Origin: Methyloprofundus sp.
Lineage (GTDB): Bacteria > Pseudomonadota > Gammaproteobacteria > Methylococcales > Methylomonadaceae
DNA length: 7,592 nt
Direction of reading: 5' to 3'
NCBI GenBank assembly: GCA_030636485.1
Contig: DAOVWV010000069.1
Location: 1 to 7,592, forward strand
The position numbers were made by a program, and so were the translations under genes. Positions 1 through 6,044 of this stretch are shown here, piece after piece. Numbering within the stretch: the stretch's first letter is position 1; every line of letters begins with the position of its first letter. The notes beneath the pieces were generated by a model. That model did not search any database. It was not told where the DNA came from and saw nothing but the letters and a program-made list of their open reading frames with translations.

Positions 1-378
1 ATAGACGCGCCTGTTAAACATGAATTTATCTTGAATGCCCGGCGGGGGGGAGAGTATGGTATATCCTGGATGATTAATGATCATGCCTGGCCTAAGGGTA
101 AACCTTATGAACTGGTGGCGGATAAATTTATTCGCTTACGATTTAACAATAAAACATCACGCTTACATCCTATGCATCTGCATGGACAGTTTTTCAAAGT
201 CATTGCTGTCAATGGCGAAAAAGTTGAAGAAAATTTCTGGCGAGATACGGTGCTTATAGGGCCTAAGGAATCAGTTGATATTGGCCTTATTCCAATGGAT
301 AAAGGTGTATGGGCGAATCATTGCCATATTCTTGAACACGCAGAGGCAGGCATGATGAGTACCATCGTCGTAAAATAA
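1..378 (+). CDS. Multicopper oxidase, C-terminal fragment (5' end outside window)
   Basis: This is the last ~125 residues of a multicopper oxidase; the frame is open from base 1, so the real start lies upstream of the window. Two copper-ligand motifs are visible: HPMHLHG at 166-186, and HCHILEHAEAGM at 319-354, which carries the His-Cys-His core, a further His and the axial Met of the type 1 copper site. Together these supply ligands for the type 1 copper and the trinuclear type 2/3 cluster in the third cupredoxin domain. The family oxidises metal ions or organic substrates with reduction of O2 to water, usually in the periplasm. Whether this one is a CopA-type copper-resistance oxidase, a CumA-like oxidase or a laccase cannot be told without the N-terminal domains. 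A run of seven G lies at 44-50. The stop is TAA at 376-378, and a stem-loop follows 42 bp later. Confidence 0.9.
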   Translation: MDAPVKHEFILNARRGGEYGISWMINDHAWPKGKPYELVADKFIRLRFNNKTSRLHPMHLHGQFFKVIAVNGEKVEENFWRDTVLIGPKESVDIGLIPMDKGVWANHCHILEHAEAGMMSTIVVK

Positions 379-420
379 TCAATAAAAGTCAGGTCTATAG
401 ATTCTCAGAAAAATAACTTC

Positions 421-453
421 ACGGATACCATCCCTCAAAGGGATGTTATCCGT
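421..453. terminator. Stem-loop after the multicopper oxidase, possible terminator
   Basis: The arms ACGGATACCATCCCT and AGGGATGTTATCCGT form a 15-position stem with one mismatch around the loop CAA. The position, 42 bp after the oxidase stop, fits a terminator. There is no clean T-run on the plus strand. On the minus strand a TTATTTTT stretch follows a few bases after the stem. It may be a weak or bidirectional terminator, or only an mRNA-stabilising hairpin. Confidence 0.5.
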
Positions 454-524
454 TGTACAAATGGAATTTATTTAACTGAGAAACTATAGGCTATTTTTTA
501 TTGGGTCAATAATATAACACCGCT

Positions 525-621
525 CGTCATCCCCACATGCTACCCAGTCAATCGTGGGCACAAGCGTTGGCGGGGATCGACTATTAACACAGATTCCTGC
601 TAACGGCATGCAGGAATGACG
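525..621. repeat. Palindromic dispersed repeat with CGTCAT/ATGACG ends (MITE-like)
   Basis: A ~97-bp element is bounded by imperfect inverted repeats: CGTCATCCCCACATGC at 525-540 and GCATGCAGGAATGACG at 606-621, 13 of 16 positions complementary. Inside, ATCCCC (529-534) can pair with GGGGAT (572-577), and TTCCTGC (594-600) pairs with GCAGGAA (610-616), giving two side-by-side hairpins. Repeats with CGTCATTCC ends are common between genes in many proteobacterial genomes; that this is one of them is inferred from its ends and shape. It codes for nothing. With the stem-loop at 421-453 and the promoter at 625-653 it accounts for most of the 324-bp gap between the oxidase gene and uvrB. Confidence 0.7.
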
Positions 622-624
622 GCT

Positions 625-653
625 TTTACATTGTTCAGAGGCTGGTGGATAAT
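625..653 (+). promoter_or_regulatory. Probable sigma-70 promoter of uvrB
   Basis: TTTACA (625-630) and GATAAT (648-653) each match the -35 and -10 consensus at five of six positions and are 17 bp apart. Transcription would start near 660 and leave a leader of ~40 nt before the GTG of uvrB. The -35 box begins 3 bp after the palindromic repeat ends. I found no CTG-N10-CAG LexA box here, so SOS control, as known for E. coli uvrB, is not supported by this sequence. Confidence 0.55.
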
Positions 654-702
654 GAGAGGTTACGCCTGATCTATGAACAAAACGATATAGAGTAATTAAA
701 GA

Positions 703-2706
703 GTGAGCAAACTATTCAAAATCCATAGCCCCTTCAAACCGGCAGGCGACCAACCCACAGCGATTAAGCAATTAGTCGAAGGCCTCGCGGACGGTGAAGT
801 GCATCAAACCCTATTAGGTGTAACAGGCTCAGGGAAAACCTTTACCATTGCCAGTATGATTAATGAAATTCAGCGTCCCGCGATGATCATGGCACCGAAT
901 AAAACGCTGGCAGCACAACTGTATGGTGAAATGAAGGAGTTTTTTCCTGAAAACAGTGTGGAGTATTTTGTTTCGTATTATGACTACTATCAGCCGGAAG
1001 CCTATGTACCCGCGTCAGATACCTTTATTGATAAAGATGCCTCACGCAATGAGCATATAGAGCAAATGCGCCTGTCAGCAACCAAAGCATTGCTGGAACG
1101 TAAGGATACTATCGTGGTTGCCACTGTATCGGCTATATACGGGCTGGGAGAGCCAGAATCATACTTTAAGATGGTGCTACATGTCGTGCGTGGGGATGTA
1201 CTGAAACAGCGCGATATTTTGCGCCGTTTGGCAAGTATGCAATATACCCGTAATGATATTGAATTACGCCGCGGAACCTATCGGGTGCGTGGCGATGTGA
1301 TTGATATCTTTCCTGCTGAATCAGATGAAGCGGCATTGCGTATTGAATTGTTTGATGACGAAATTGAACGCCTCTCTTTATTTGACCCTTTGACGGGGGA
1401 AATTCTAAATCGGATTGCGCGGTTTACCATTTACCCGAAAAGTCACTATGTCGCTCCGCGTGAAAGATTGCTGGAAGCGGTGGAAAAAATCAAGATTGAG
1501 TTAAAGGAACGGTTAGAGCAATTAAGATCACTGAATAAATTGGTAGAAGCGCAACGTCTGGAACAGCGCACTTTGTTTGATATTGAAATGATCTACGAGG
1601 TGGGCTATTGTTCAGGGATAGAAAATTATTCACGCTATTTATCGGGGCGCGATGACGGTAAGTCACCACCGACGATGTTTGATTATCTACCCAAGGATGC
1701 GGTAGTGATTATAGATGAAAGCCATGTAACTGTACCGCAAATTGGTGCGATGTATAAAGGCGATAGATCGCGTAAGGAAACATTGGTTGAATATGGTTTC
1801 AGGCTGCCTTCTGCACTGGATAATAGACCCATGCGCTTTGATGAGTTCGAAAGCCAGATCGGACAGAGGATTTACGTGTCTGCGACACCCGGGCCTTATG
1901 AAAAAGAACATTCAGGGCAGTTTGTCGAACAGCTAGTCCGACCCACTGGATTATTGGATCCTGAGATCGAAGTACGTCCCGCGACGACTCAGGTGGATGA
2001 TTTATTATCTGAAATTAACTTGCGGGTTAAAAAACAGGAACGTGTCTTAGTCACCACTTTAACTAAAAGAATGTCTGAAGACCTGACCGAATACCTGATG
2101 GAGCACGGTGTACGGGTACGCTATCTGCATTCAGATGTAGATACCGTGGAACGGGTGGAGATTATTCGTGATTTGCGTTTGGGGAAATTTGATGTATTAG
2201 TGGGGATTAACTTATTAAGAGAGGGACTGGATATACCTGAAGTGTCTTTAGTGACCATTCTGGATGCCGATAAAGAAGGGTTTTTACGCTCGGTTGTTTC
2301 TTTGGTGCAGACCATCGGCCGAGCCGCTAGAAATGTCAATGGTAAAGCTATTTTATATGGTGATAAAATCACCAAATCCATGGCTCAGGCGATAGAAGAA
2401 ACACAGCGACGGCGCGAAAAACAGCATGCCTTTAACCTGCAACAAGGCATTACTCCGACAACGGTTTTTAAATCAGTCACCGATATTTTAGAGTTAACTA
2501 TCCCTGGGGCAGGGCTCAATCAATCCTCAAAGACCAAGGTGGCTGAGCAGCAGGCGAGTTATAAGGCATTGTCAGCAAAGGATAAAGAGAAAAAGCTAGC
2601 ACAGCTAGAAGAGCAAATGTATAAACATGCAAAAAACCTGGAATTTGAAGAAGCGGCAAGAATCCGGGACGAGATAAAGCAATTACAGGCCGAAATGTTG
2701 ATTTAA
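703..2706 (+). CDS. uvrB: UvrB, excinuclease ABC subunit B (helicase-like DNA damage-binding protein)
   Basis: UvrB is the central subunit of bacterial nucleotide excision repair. It is loaded on damaged DNA by UvrA, opens the duplex, verifies the lesion and recruits UvrC for the two cuts. At 667 residues it has the usual length (E. coli has ~673). Visible landmarks are Walker A TGSGKT at 41-46, the damage-probing beta-hairpin [13 protein letters not shown] around 91-103 with its tyrosines, the Walker B/motif II box DESH at 338-341, the SATPG motif, helicase motif [11 protein letters not shown] at 536-544, and a C-terminal UVR domain (about 625-667, [17 protein letters not shown]) that contacts UvrC. 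The start is GTG at 703; an in-frame TAA at 697-699 rules out a longer protein. The ribosome site is weak (GAG around 690). One oddity: the segment before motif VI reads [10 protein letters not shown], whereas as remembered most UvrB proteins have SERSLIQ. Two tRNA genes follow on the same strand. Confidence 0.97.
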   Translation: MSKLFKIHSPFKPAGDQPTAIKQLVEGLADGEVHQTLLGVTGSGKTFTIASMINEIQRPAMIMAPNKTLAAQLYGEMKEFFPENSVEYFVSYYDYYQPEAYVPASDTFIDKDASRNEHIEQMRLSATKALLERKDTIVVATVSAIYGLGEPESYFKMVLHVVRGDVLKQRDILRRLASMQYTRNDIELRRGTYRVRGDVIDIFPAESDEAALRIELFDDEIERLSLFDPLTGEILNRIARFTIYPKSHYVAPRERLLEAVEKIKIELKERLEQLRSLNKLVEAQRLEQRTLFDIEMIYEVGYCSGIENYSRYLSGRDDGKSPPTMFDYLPKDAVVIIDESHVTVPQIGAMYKGDRSRKETLVEYGFRLPSALDNRPMRFDEFESQIGQRIYVSATPGPYEKEHSGQFVEQLVRPTGLLDPEIEVRPATTQVDDLLSEINLRVKKQERVLVTTLTKRMSEDLTEYLMEHGVRVRYLHSDVDTVERVEIIRDLRLGKFDVLVGINLLREGLDIPEVSLVTILDADKEGFLRSVVSLVQTIGRAARNVNGKAILYGDKITKSMAQAIEETQRRREKQHAFNLQQGITPTTVFKSVTDILELTIPGAGLNQSSKTKVAEQQASYKALSAKDKEKKLAQLEEQMYKHAKNLEFEEAARIRDEIKQLQAEMLI

Positions 2707-2709
2707 GGC

Positions 2710-2737
2710 TTGCAAAAAATATAATTTTGGGTAAAAT
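2710..2737 (+). promoter_or_regulatory. Probable promoter of the tRNA-Val pair
   Basis: TTGCAA (2710-2715) and TAAAAT (2732-2737), 16 bp apart, resemble sigma-70 boxes; the second matches five of six positions. A GC-containing stretch (ATGCGG) follows the -10, as is frequent in tRNA promoters under stringent control. The predicted start, about 2744, lies ~25 bp before the first tRNA. The -35 box begins 4 bp after the uvrB stop codon, and there is no hairpin between them, so uvrB transcripts may read into the tRNAs. Confidence 0.5.
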
Positions 2738-2768
2738 ATGCGGTTCTTAATTGAACACTAAGAGTTTT

Positions 2769-2842
2769 AGGCGTGTAGCTCAGTTGGTTAGAGCACTACC
2801 ATTACATGGTGGGGGTCAGTAGTTCGAATCTATTCGCGCCTA
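2769..2842 (+). tRNA. tRNA-Val (anticodon TAC), 3' CCA not encoded
   Basis: A full cloverleaf can be drawn. The acceptor stem AGGCGTG/CGCGCCT has seven pairs, one of them T-G. The D-arm begins with GCTC and has the TTGGTTA loop. The anticodon stem is CTACC/GGTGG around loop ATTACAT (2801-2807), giving anticodon TAC at 2803-2805, which reads valine codons. The T-arm is AGTAG/CTATT around TTCGAAT. After the discriminator A (2842) the genome reads CAA rather than CCA, so the 3' end would have to be added by the CCA-adding enzyme. Loop positions 32 and 38 are A and T and could pair. The gene differs from the next tRNA at about 11 positions, and the stem changes are largely compensatory, so it looks like a duplicated, still functional gene rather than a decayed one. 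Confidence 0.88.
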
Positions 2843-2877
2843 CAACTACGACCTTGGTGTTATATTTTAGATTCTTT

Positions 2878-2954
2878 AGGCGCGTAGCTCAGTTGGTTAG
2901 AGCACTACCTTGACATGGTAGGGGTCGGTGATTCGAATTCACTCGTGCCTACCA
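2878..2954 (+). tRNA. tRNA-Val (anticodon GAC), CCA encoded
   Basis: The cloverleaf is complete: acceptor stem AGGCGCG/CGTGCCT (seven pairs, one G-T), D-arm identical to that of the preceding tRNA, anticodon stem CTACC/GGTAG with loop TTGACAT (2910-2916) and anticodon GAC at 2912-2914, and T-arm GGTGA/TCACT around TTCGAAT. Discriminator A at 2951 is followed by encoded CCA (2952-2954). The body resembles E. coli tRNA-Val(GAC) as remembered, including the D-arm and the CCTTGACATGG anticodon arm. It lies 35 bp after the TAC gene and is probably co-transcribed with it. Confidence 0.94.
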
Positions 2955-2977
2955 TCTAAACTTCTGTTTTAGATGGT
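2951..2977 (+). terminator. Rho-independent-like terminator of the tRNA pair
   Basis: ACCATCTAAA (2951-2960) and TTTAGATGGT (2968-2977) form a perfect 10-bp stem with a 7-nt loop. The downstream strand is T-rich but broken (AATTCTTCAAAGTTTC). The 5' arm includes the discriminator base and CCA of the GAC tRNA, so the hairpin and the tRNA 3' end overlap. The following 233 bp (2978-3210) up to the IS hold no gene that I can support. Confidence 0.6.
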
Positions 2978-3210
2978 AATTCTTCAAAGTTTCAATTTCT
3001 TAAATTCTCTCAAAAACTGCTGTGGCTGAAATTCTGGCTGAAAACATCTTTAGGGTAGGGCAGTTAAAATTTATTTCAGGATTATCGGCACTCATTGCCA
3101 GTTAAATTAATGAATACCGTGTTTTCCTAAAACCCGGATACTCCATTCTACCCACCCAACAAAAATATTAAATTCATCCTCATTATTTATACGAATTCAG
3201 TTTTTTGTAT

Positions 3211-3224
3211 CCCACATTCCGCAC
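3211..3224. repeat. Left terminal inverted repeat of the IS
   Basis: CCCACATTCCGCAC is a perfect inverted copy of 4961-4974. It lies 7 bp beyond the transposase stop codon (TAG, 3233-3231 on the minus strand). Bases outside it, and beyond position 14 inside it, no longer match the other end. Confidence 0.88.
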
Positions 3225-3230
3225 ACCAAA

Positions 3231-4856
3231 CTAGCCGCTTCCTGAATATAATTTCTCATATTTTTCACCTAAGAGACCTAACAGTGAAATATGGTTAGAA
3301 TTCATATTTAAAACAAGAACTTGAGGCCCTGGAAACAGCAAAACATGAATGCCTGTGAAAAACTGGAATACCCAGCGAGCCGTTGGGTTGGCAATGCCTT
3401 TGCCCTTTTGGTTGGGAAAGGTTTTCTCCGTTTGCTTTAACGATTCGCGTATACGGTGTTCTAATGCTGCATAAAGCAATAGGCACAGGGTCATAATCAT
3501 GGTTAGCACCATCACGCGTTCTGGGGACTTTAAAAAAAAGTTTGCAGACATGAACATCGGGTCTTTCAAAAACCGAAAACCACGCTCGACTTTTTGCTGG
3601 TTTTTATACAACGCCATGACTTCGCTATCAGATAATTGTTCGCTATTCAGCTGATTGGTCGCCAAAACATAGCAACTTTTACGTTGGATGCGTTGTATAC
3701 GCGGCTCAATCAGCGTCATGAGGGTGCCGCGAATTTGATAGTCAAAATAATCGGCTTGCTGATCTTTGCCTGGACGACCTGATTTTTTATAACGGGCTAT
3801 TTTTTCAACCGCTTCGGGGGTGACCTCCATAAGCTTTTGCTTTTGTTGGAAGCTTTGCAGGGCTTTGTCAGCATCTTCTTGACAGCTATAGTTTTGACTG
3901 CATAATTGCTGGAAACTTTTTTGTAATGCTGTCGTTTGTTTCAGCCAGTTTTTATTGATGGTTTTGGTCGCGCGGTGGCGTGATTCGGGCGAATAAATCA
4001 CAATCCAGCGCTGGCTGATGCCCGCATAAGTCGTGCAAAGACTTCTAAAGCTACTTTTACTCGGGGTTTTAATTAAATCAGGGACGATGGCGGCGATGAT
4101 TTCCTTAGTTAAATTGATGGTTTCAGGTACACGCGTAATCCATAGACAATCGCTCATTTCTTGCAGACTTTTCGCTGTGTACAGCGCACTGTCCGCGATG
4201 AGGTATTCAAGTCCGACATCCTTTTTTAACTGTCCGATATGATCGCGGATTAATTGGTGAAAACTGTCTTTATCGACACTGTTGCCATTGAGAGGTTCCA
4301 TTAAAATAGGAATCCCCGCCTGATGCTCACAGATGAGCTGCAAACCGATTTGATTCAAGTCCGGGCGGTGGTCACGGCTGTAGCCCTTCGTGATATGAAT
4401 AACACCTTCTTCCGCTTCGTCTTGGCTATTATAAACTCCATCGGTGTGAAAGCTGGTCGTGTCAACATGTCCAATGCGACAATCCAAATTTAAAAGTCGT
4501 ACCGTTTTGGTGGAAATCTGCGAAAATATCTCGCTAATACCGTGTTCATACAGTGAATCCATTGCCCGTCCGAGCGTCGTATCATTCAGCTGCTCTGCTT
4601 TAATACCAGGCGCAATCAAGCGGTCTATGGGCTTATCGTGAAAAAAGTGCGGGGTTAAATAAAGCGCGTGTTCGGCAAAACCTAAGCCGTTAAGTACCAT
4701 GGCCTTTACCGCCTGCCCGATTGAAACATCACGCCGCTCAAAGTCTTGTGGAATGACTGTATCAATGAGATTACCGATACCCAGCTCGTCATAAAGTGCC
4801 GACACCAAACCAAGGTGTCCCAAATTCTGACTTTTGTAGAGGGCTGGCGCTTGCAT
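3231..4856 (-). CDS. IS1634-family DDE transposase, intact
   Basis: This 541-residue protein catalyses excision and insertion of the surrounding element. The N-terminal ~100 residues (NLGHLGLVSALYDELGIG onward) resemble the DUF4277 region typical of IS1634-type transposases. The RNase-H-like DDE core follows. Likely catalytic residues are D132 in GHVDTTSFH, D222 in YLIADSALYT and E424 in QQKVERGFRFLKD, the last being the usual C-terminal glutamate signature. A hydrophobic helix-like stretch (about 447-466) lies after the glutamate, as in related IS4-like enzymes. A basic, glutamine-rich insert (about 300-370) separates D222 from E424. There is no frameshift or internal stop. ATG at 4856 is chosen because it is the first good start; the nearby CGGA is a weak ribosome site. 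A better one, AAAGGA at 4895-4890, lies ~34 nt upstream with no ATG or GTG placed to use it. Confidence 0.93.
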   Translation of the reverse strand: MQAPALYKSQNLGHLGLVSALYDELGIGNLIDTVIPQDFERRDVSIGQAVKAMVLNGLGFAEHALYLTPHFFHDKPIDRLIAPGIKAEQLNDTTLGRAMDSLYEHGISEIFSQISTKTVRLLNLDCRIGHVDTTSFHTDGVYNSQDEAEEGVIHITKGYSRDHRPDLNQIGLQLICEHQAGIPILMEPLNGNSVDKDSFHQLIRDHIGQLKKDVGLEYLIADSALYTAKSLQEMSDCLWITRVPETINLTKEIIAAIVPDLIKTPSKSSFRSLCTTYAGISQRWIVIYSPESRHRATKTINKNWLKQTTALQKSFQQLCSQNYSCQEDADKALQSFQQKQKLMEVTPEAVEKIARYKKSGRPGKDQQADYFDYQIRGTLMTLIEPRIQRIQRKSCYVLATNQLNSEQLSDSEVMALYKNQQKVERGFRFLKDPMFMSANFFLKSPERVMVLTMIMTLCLLLYAALEHRIRESLKQTEKTFPNQKGKGIANPTARWVFQFFTGIHVLLFPGPQVLVLNMNSNHISLLGLLGEKYEKLYSGSG

Positions 4857-4927
4857 TGAATCCGTTTCGATATGAATGGCGATGAGAATTCCTTTAAATT
4901 GTCGTGATTTATGAAGGTCGGTATGAG

Positions 4928-4943
4928 GGTATTATAAAATACC
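4928..4943 (-). promoter_or_regulatory. Transposase -10 region inside a small dyad
   Basis: On the minus strand a perfect TATAAT (4936-4931) lies ~75 bp before the transposase ATG. No good -35 box is found at 16-18 bp. The -10 sits inside a dyad, GGTATT (4928-4933) and AATACC (4938-4943) with a 4-bp centre, which could be an operator for the transposase or a weak hairpin. On the plus strand the same dyad offers TATAAA pointing outward toward yegS, but only with a poor -35. Confidence 0.35.
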
Positions 4944-4960
4944 TAATTTTGAAATTGTAG

Positions 4961-4974
4961 GTGCGGAATGTGGG
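4961..4974. repeat. Right terminal inverted repeat of the IS, abutting yegS
   Basis: GTGCGGAATGTGGG is the exact inverted copy of 3211-3224. It ends 4 bp before the ATG of the lipid kinase gene. Its GTG (4961) and a second GTG (4970) are in frame with that gene, and its G-rich end may serve as the ribosome site. Confidence 0.88.
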
Positions 4975-4978
4975 GCTT

Positions 4979-5878
4979 ATGGATATTCGAATAATATTAA
5001 ATGGTAAAAAAGCAGCGCTTGAACCTGTGCGGGAAGCAATTTATCGCGCTAGAGAAAATGGTCGGGTTGATGTCAGGGTGACCTGGGAAGCGGGGGATGT
5101 GTCTCGGCTGGTGCAAGAGGCGTGTGCAGAAGGTTGTCGTCGTTTGGTCGTGGGGGGGGGCGATGGCACGGTCAATGAGATTGGCAGCGCAATGATGCAG
5201 CTACCGATTGATGCACGTCCAGAGCTAGCCATTTTGCCATTAGGAACAGCCAATGATTTTGCCACTGCTTGCCGCATACCTGTAGAACCTTTAGTAGCAC
5301 TTCACTTGGCTCAAACAGGACAATCTCATGCTATTGATGCGGTGCAGGCCAATGACTTTCATTTTATAAATGTAGCGAGTGGTGGTTTTGGCGCTCAGGT
5401 AACAGTCAATACCCCTGTGGCATTAAAGAATTTTCTAGGTGGTGGTGCTTATACGCTGACAGGATTGGTACAGGCATTGAACTTTATTCCCTATCATGGG
5501 GAGGTGCGTATACCTGGTTTGTCATCACAGAATGATGTGATTGTGGGTGCTGTATGTAATGGCAGGCAGGCTGGAGGAGGACAAATACTGGCTCCTAACG
5601 CTGTGATTGATGACGGTTTGCTGGATATTGTGGCATTACACAGCTTTCCAGTAGAGTGCTTGGAACAAGTAATTAATGAGATTATAAATACTGAAGAGGA
5701 TGGCGAGTTTGTCAAACGATACAGGGTGCCTTGGGTTGAATGGGAGTCTGATATGGAGATACCAATTAACCTAGATGGGGAGCCCATTAAAAGCAAAAAA
5801 ATTCGCTATGAGGTGTTGCCTGAAGCCATTAATCTAGTACTACCAAACAATTGCCCCCTCATAACGCCTAATCTTTAA
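4979..5878 (+). CDS. yegS: YegS-type lipid kinase (diacylglycerol kinase catalytic family)
   Basis: This 299-residue protein matches E. coli YegS in length and along its whole sequence as I recall it. The family phosphorylates lipids such as phosphatidylglycerol or diacylglycerol with ATP and Mg2+; the true substrate here is unknown. Landmarks, numbered from the ATG, are the N-terminal IILNGK, the nucleotide-binding GGGDGTVNE (about 59-67), PLGTANDFA (about 87-95), GGFG, CNGRQAGGGQ (about 193-202), IDDGLLD (about 210-216) and NLDGEP (about 264-269). The frame is open to GTG at 4961, inside the IS end, which would add six residues (MRNVGL). I prefer ATG 4979 because relatives begin only a few residues before the ILNGK motif. 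The ribosome site upstream is poor and comes from the IS (GTGGGG, 3 nt away). Nine consecutive G at 5152-5160 encode the GGGDGT glycines. I see no clear terminator after it. Confidence 0.92.
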   Translation: MDIRIILNGKKAALEPVREAIYRARENGRVDVRVTWEAGDVSRLVQEACAEGCRRLVVGGGDGTVNEIGSAMMQLPIDARPELAILPLGTANDFATACRIPVEPLVALHLAQTGQSHAIDAVQANDFHFINVASGGFGAQVTVNTPVALKNFLGGGAYTLTGLVQALNFIPYHGEVRIPGLSSQNDVIVGAVCNGRQAGGGQILAPNAVIDDGLLDIVALHSFPVECLEQVINEIINTEEDGEFVKRYRVPWVEWESDMEIPINLDGEPIKSKKIRYEVLPEAINLVLPNNCPLITPNL

Positions 5879-5978
5879 TAACTTAAATTAGTGAGATTTT
5901 ATTCTCTAAAAATAACACCTTTAAAGATAGACCGCGAAATAGCTTATTACTGAGACTCATCCATCCTATGCCAACAGC

Positions 5979-6006
5979 TTTACAAGGTGGGGCATGATTA
6001 TATTCT
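5979..6006 (+). promoter_or_regulatory. Candidate promoter of the lipoprotein gene
   Basis: TTTACA (5979-5984) matches the -35 consensus at five of six positions. TATTCT (6001-6006), 16 bp later, matches the -10 at four of six. Transcription starting near 6013 would exclude the upstream ATG at 5994 and so supports the start at 6045. The rest of the 166-bp gap after yegS shows nothing I can name. Confidence 0.35.
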
Positions 6007-6044
6007 TGCTACAACAACACTGTAAATTAAAAAGGGGGAAATTT

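Larger units (their letters stand above)
3211..4974. mobile_element. Complete IS1634-type insertion sequence, 1764 bp
   Basis: The element is bounded by 14-bp perfect inverted repeats: CCCACATTCCGCAC at 3211-3224 and its complement GTGCGGAATGTGGG at 4961-4974. It holds one long minus-strand transposase gene that fills nearly all of it. The family call rests on the transposase, which has a DUF4277-like N-terminus and a DDE core; element length and repeat length fit. I find no matching target duplication: the flanks read TTGTAT on the left and GCTTAT on the right. Some IS1634 relatives are known to make very long or variable duplications; I looked for a longer repeat in the nearby flanks and saw none. 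The intact gene and matched ends suggest a recent, possibly active copy. Confidence 0.88.

Noticed and set aside
661..702. LexA-like box before uvrB
   Set aside because: CTG at 667 is not followed by CAG at the required 10-bp spacing, and no other palindrome of that type is seen.
2818..2954. Prophage or island attachment site at the tRNA-Val 3' ends
   Set aside because: No copy of the tRNA 3' end other than in the two tRNA genes is seen in the window, and no integrase is present.
3004..3105. Short open stretch (about 32 codons) between the tRNAs and the IS
   Set aside because: It has no ribosome site and no recognisable protein; two TGGCTGAAA copies make it look ordered, but nothing supports a gene or an integrase remnant.
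3121..3133. Small hairpin GTTTT-CCT-AAAAC before the IS
   Set aside because: The stem is only 5 bp, mostly A-T, with a 3-base loop; expected by chance.
4033..4242. Plus-strand open frames inside the transposase gene
   Set aside because: They overlap a well-supported long gene on the other strand, have no family features, and read as shadows.
4961..4978. GTG start for the lipid kinase inside the IS repeat
   Set aside because: The six extra residues are IS-derived and no ribosome site precedes this GTG; ATG 4979 gives the usual family length. Kept only as a possibility in the findings.
5494..5796. Minus-strand open frame of about 100 codons over the lipid kinase
   Set aside because: It is antisense to conserved kinase motifs, with no ribosome site or recognisable protein features.
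5994..6044. Upstream ATG that would lengthen the lipoprotein by 17 residues
   Set aside because: It has no good ribosome site, would bury the lipoprotein signal peptide, and probably lies before the transcription start; GGGGG 6 nt before 6045 decides for the later ATG.
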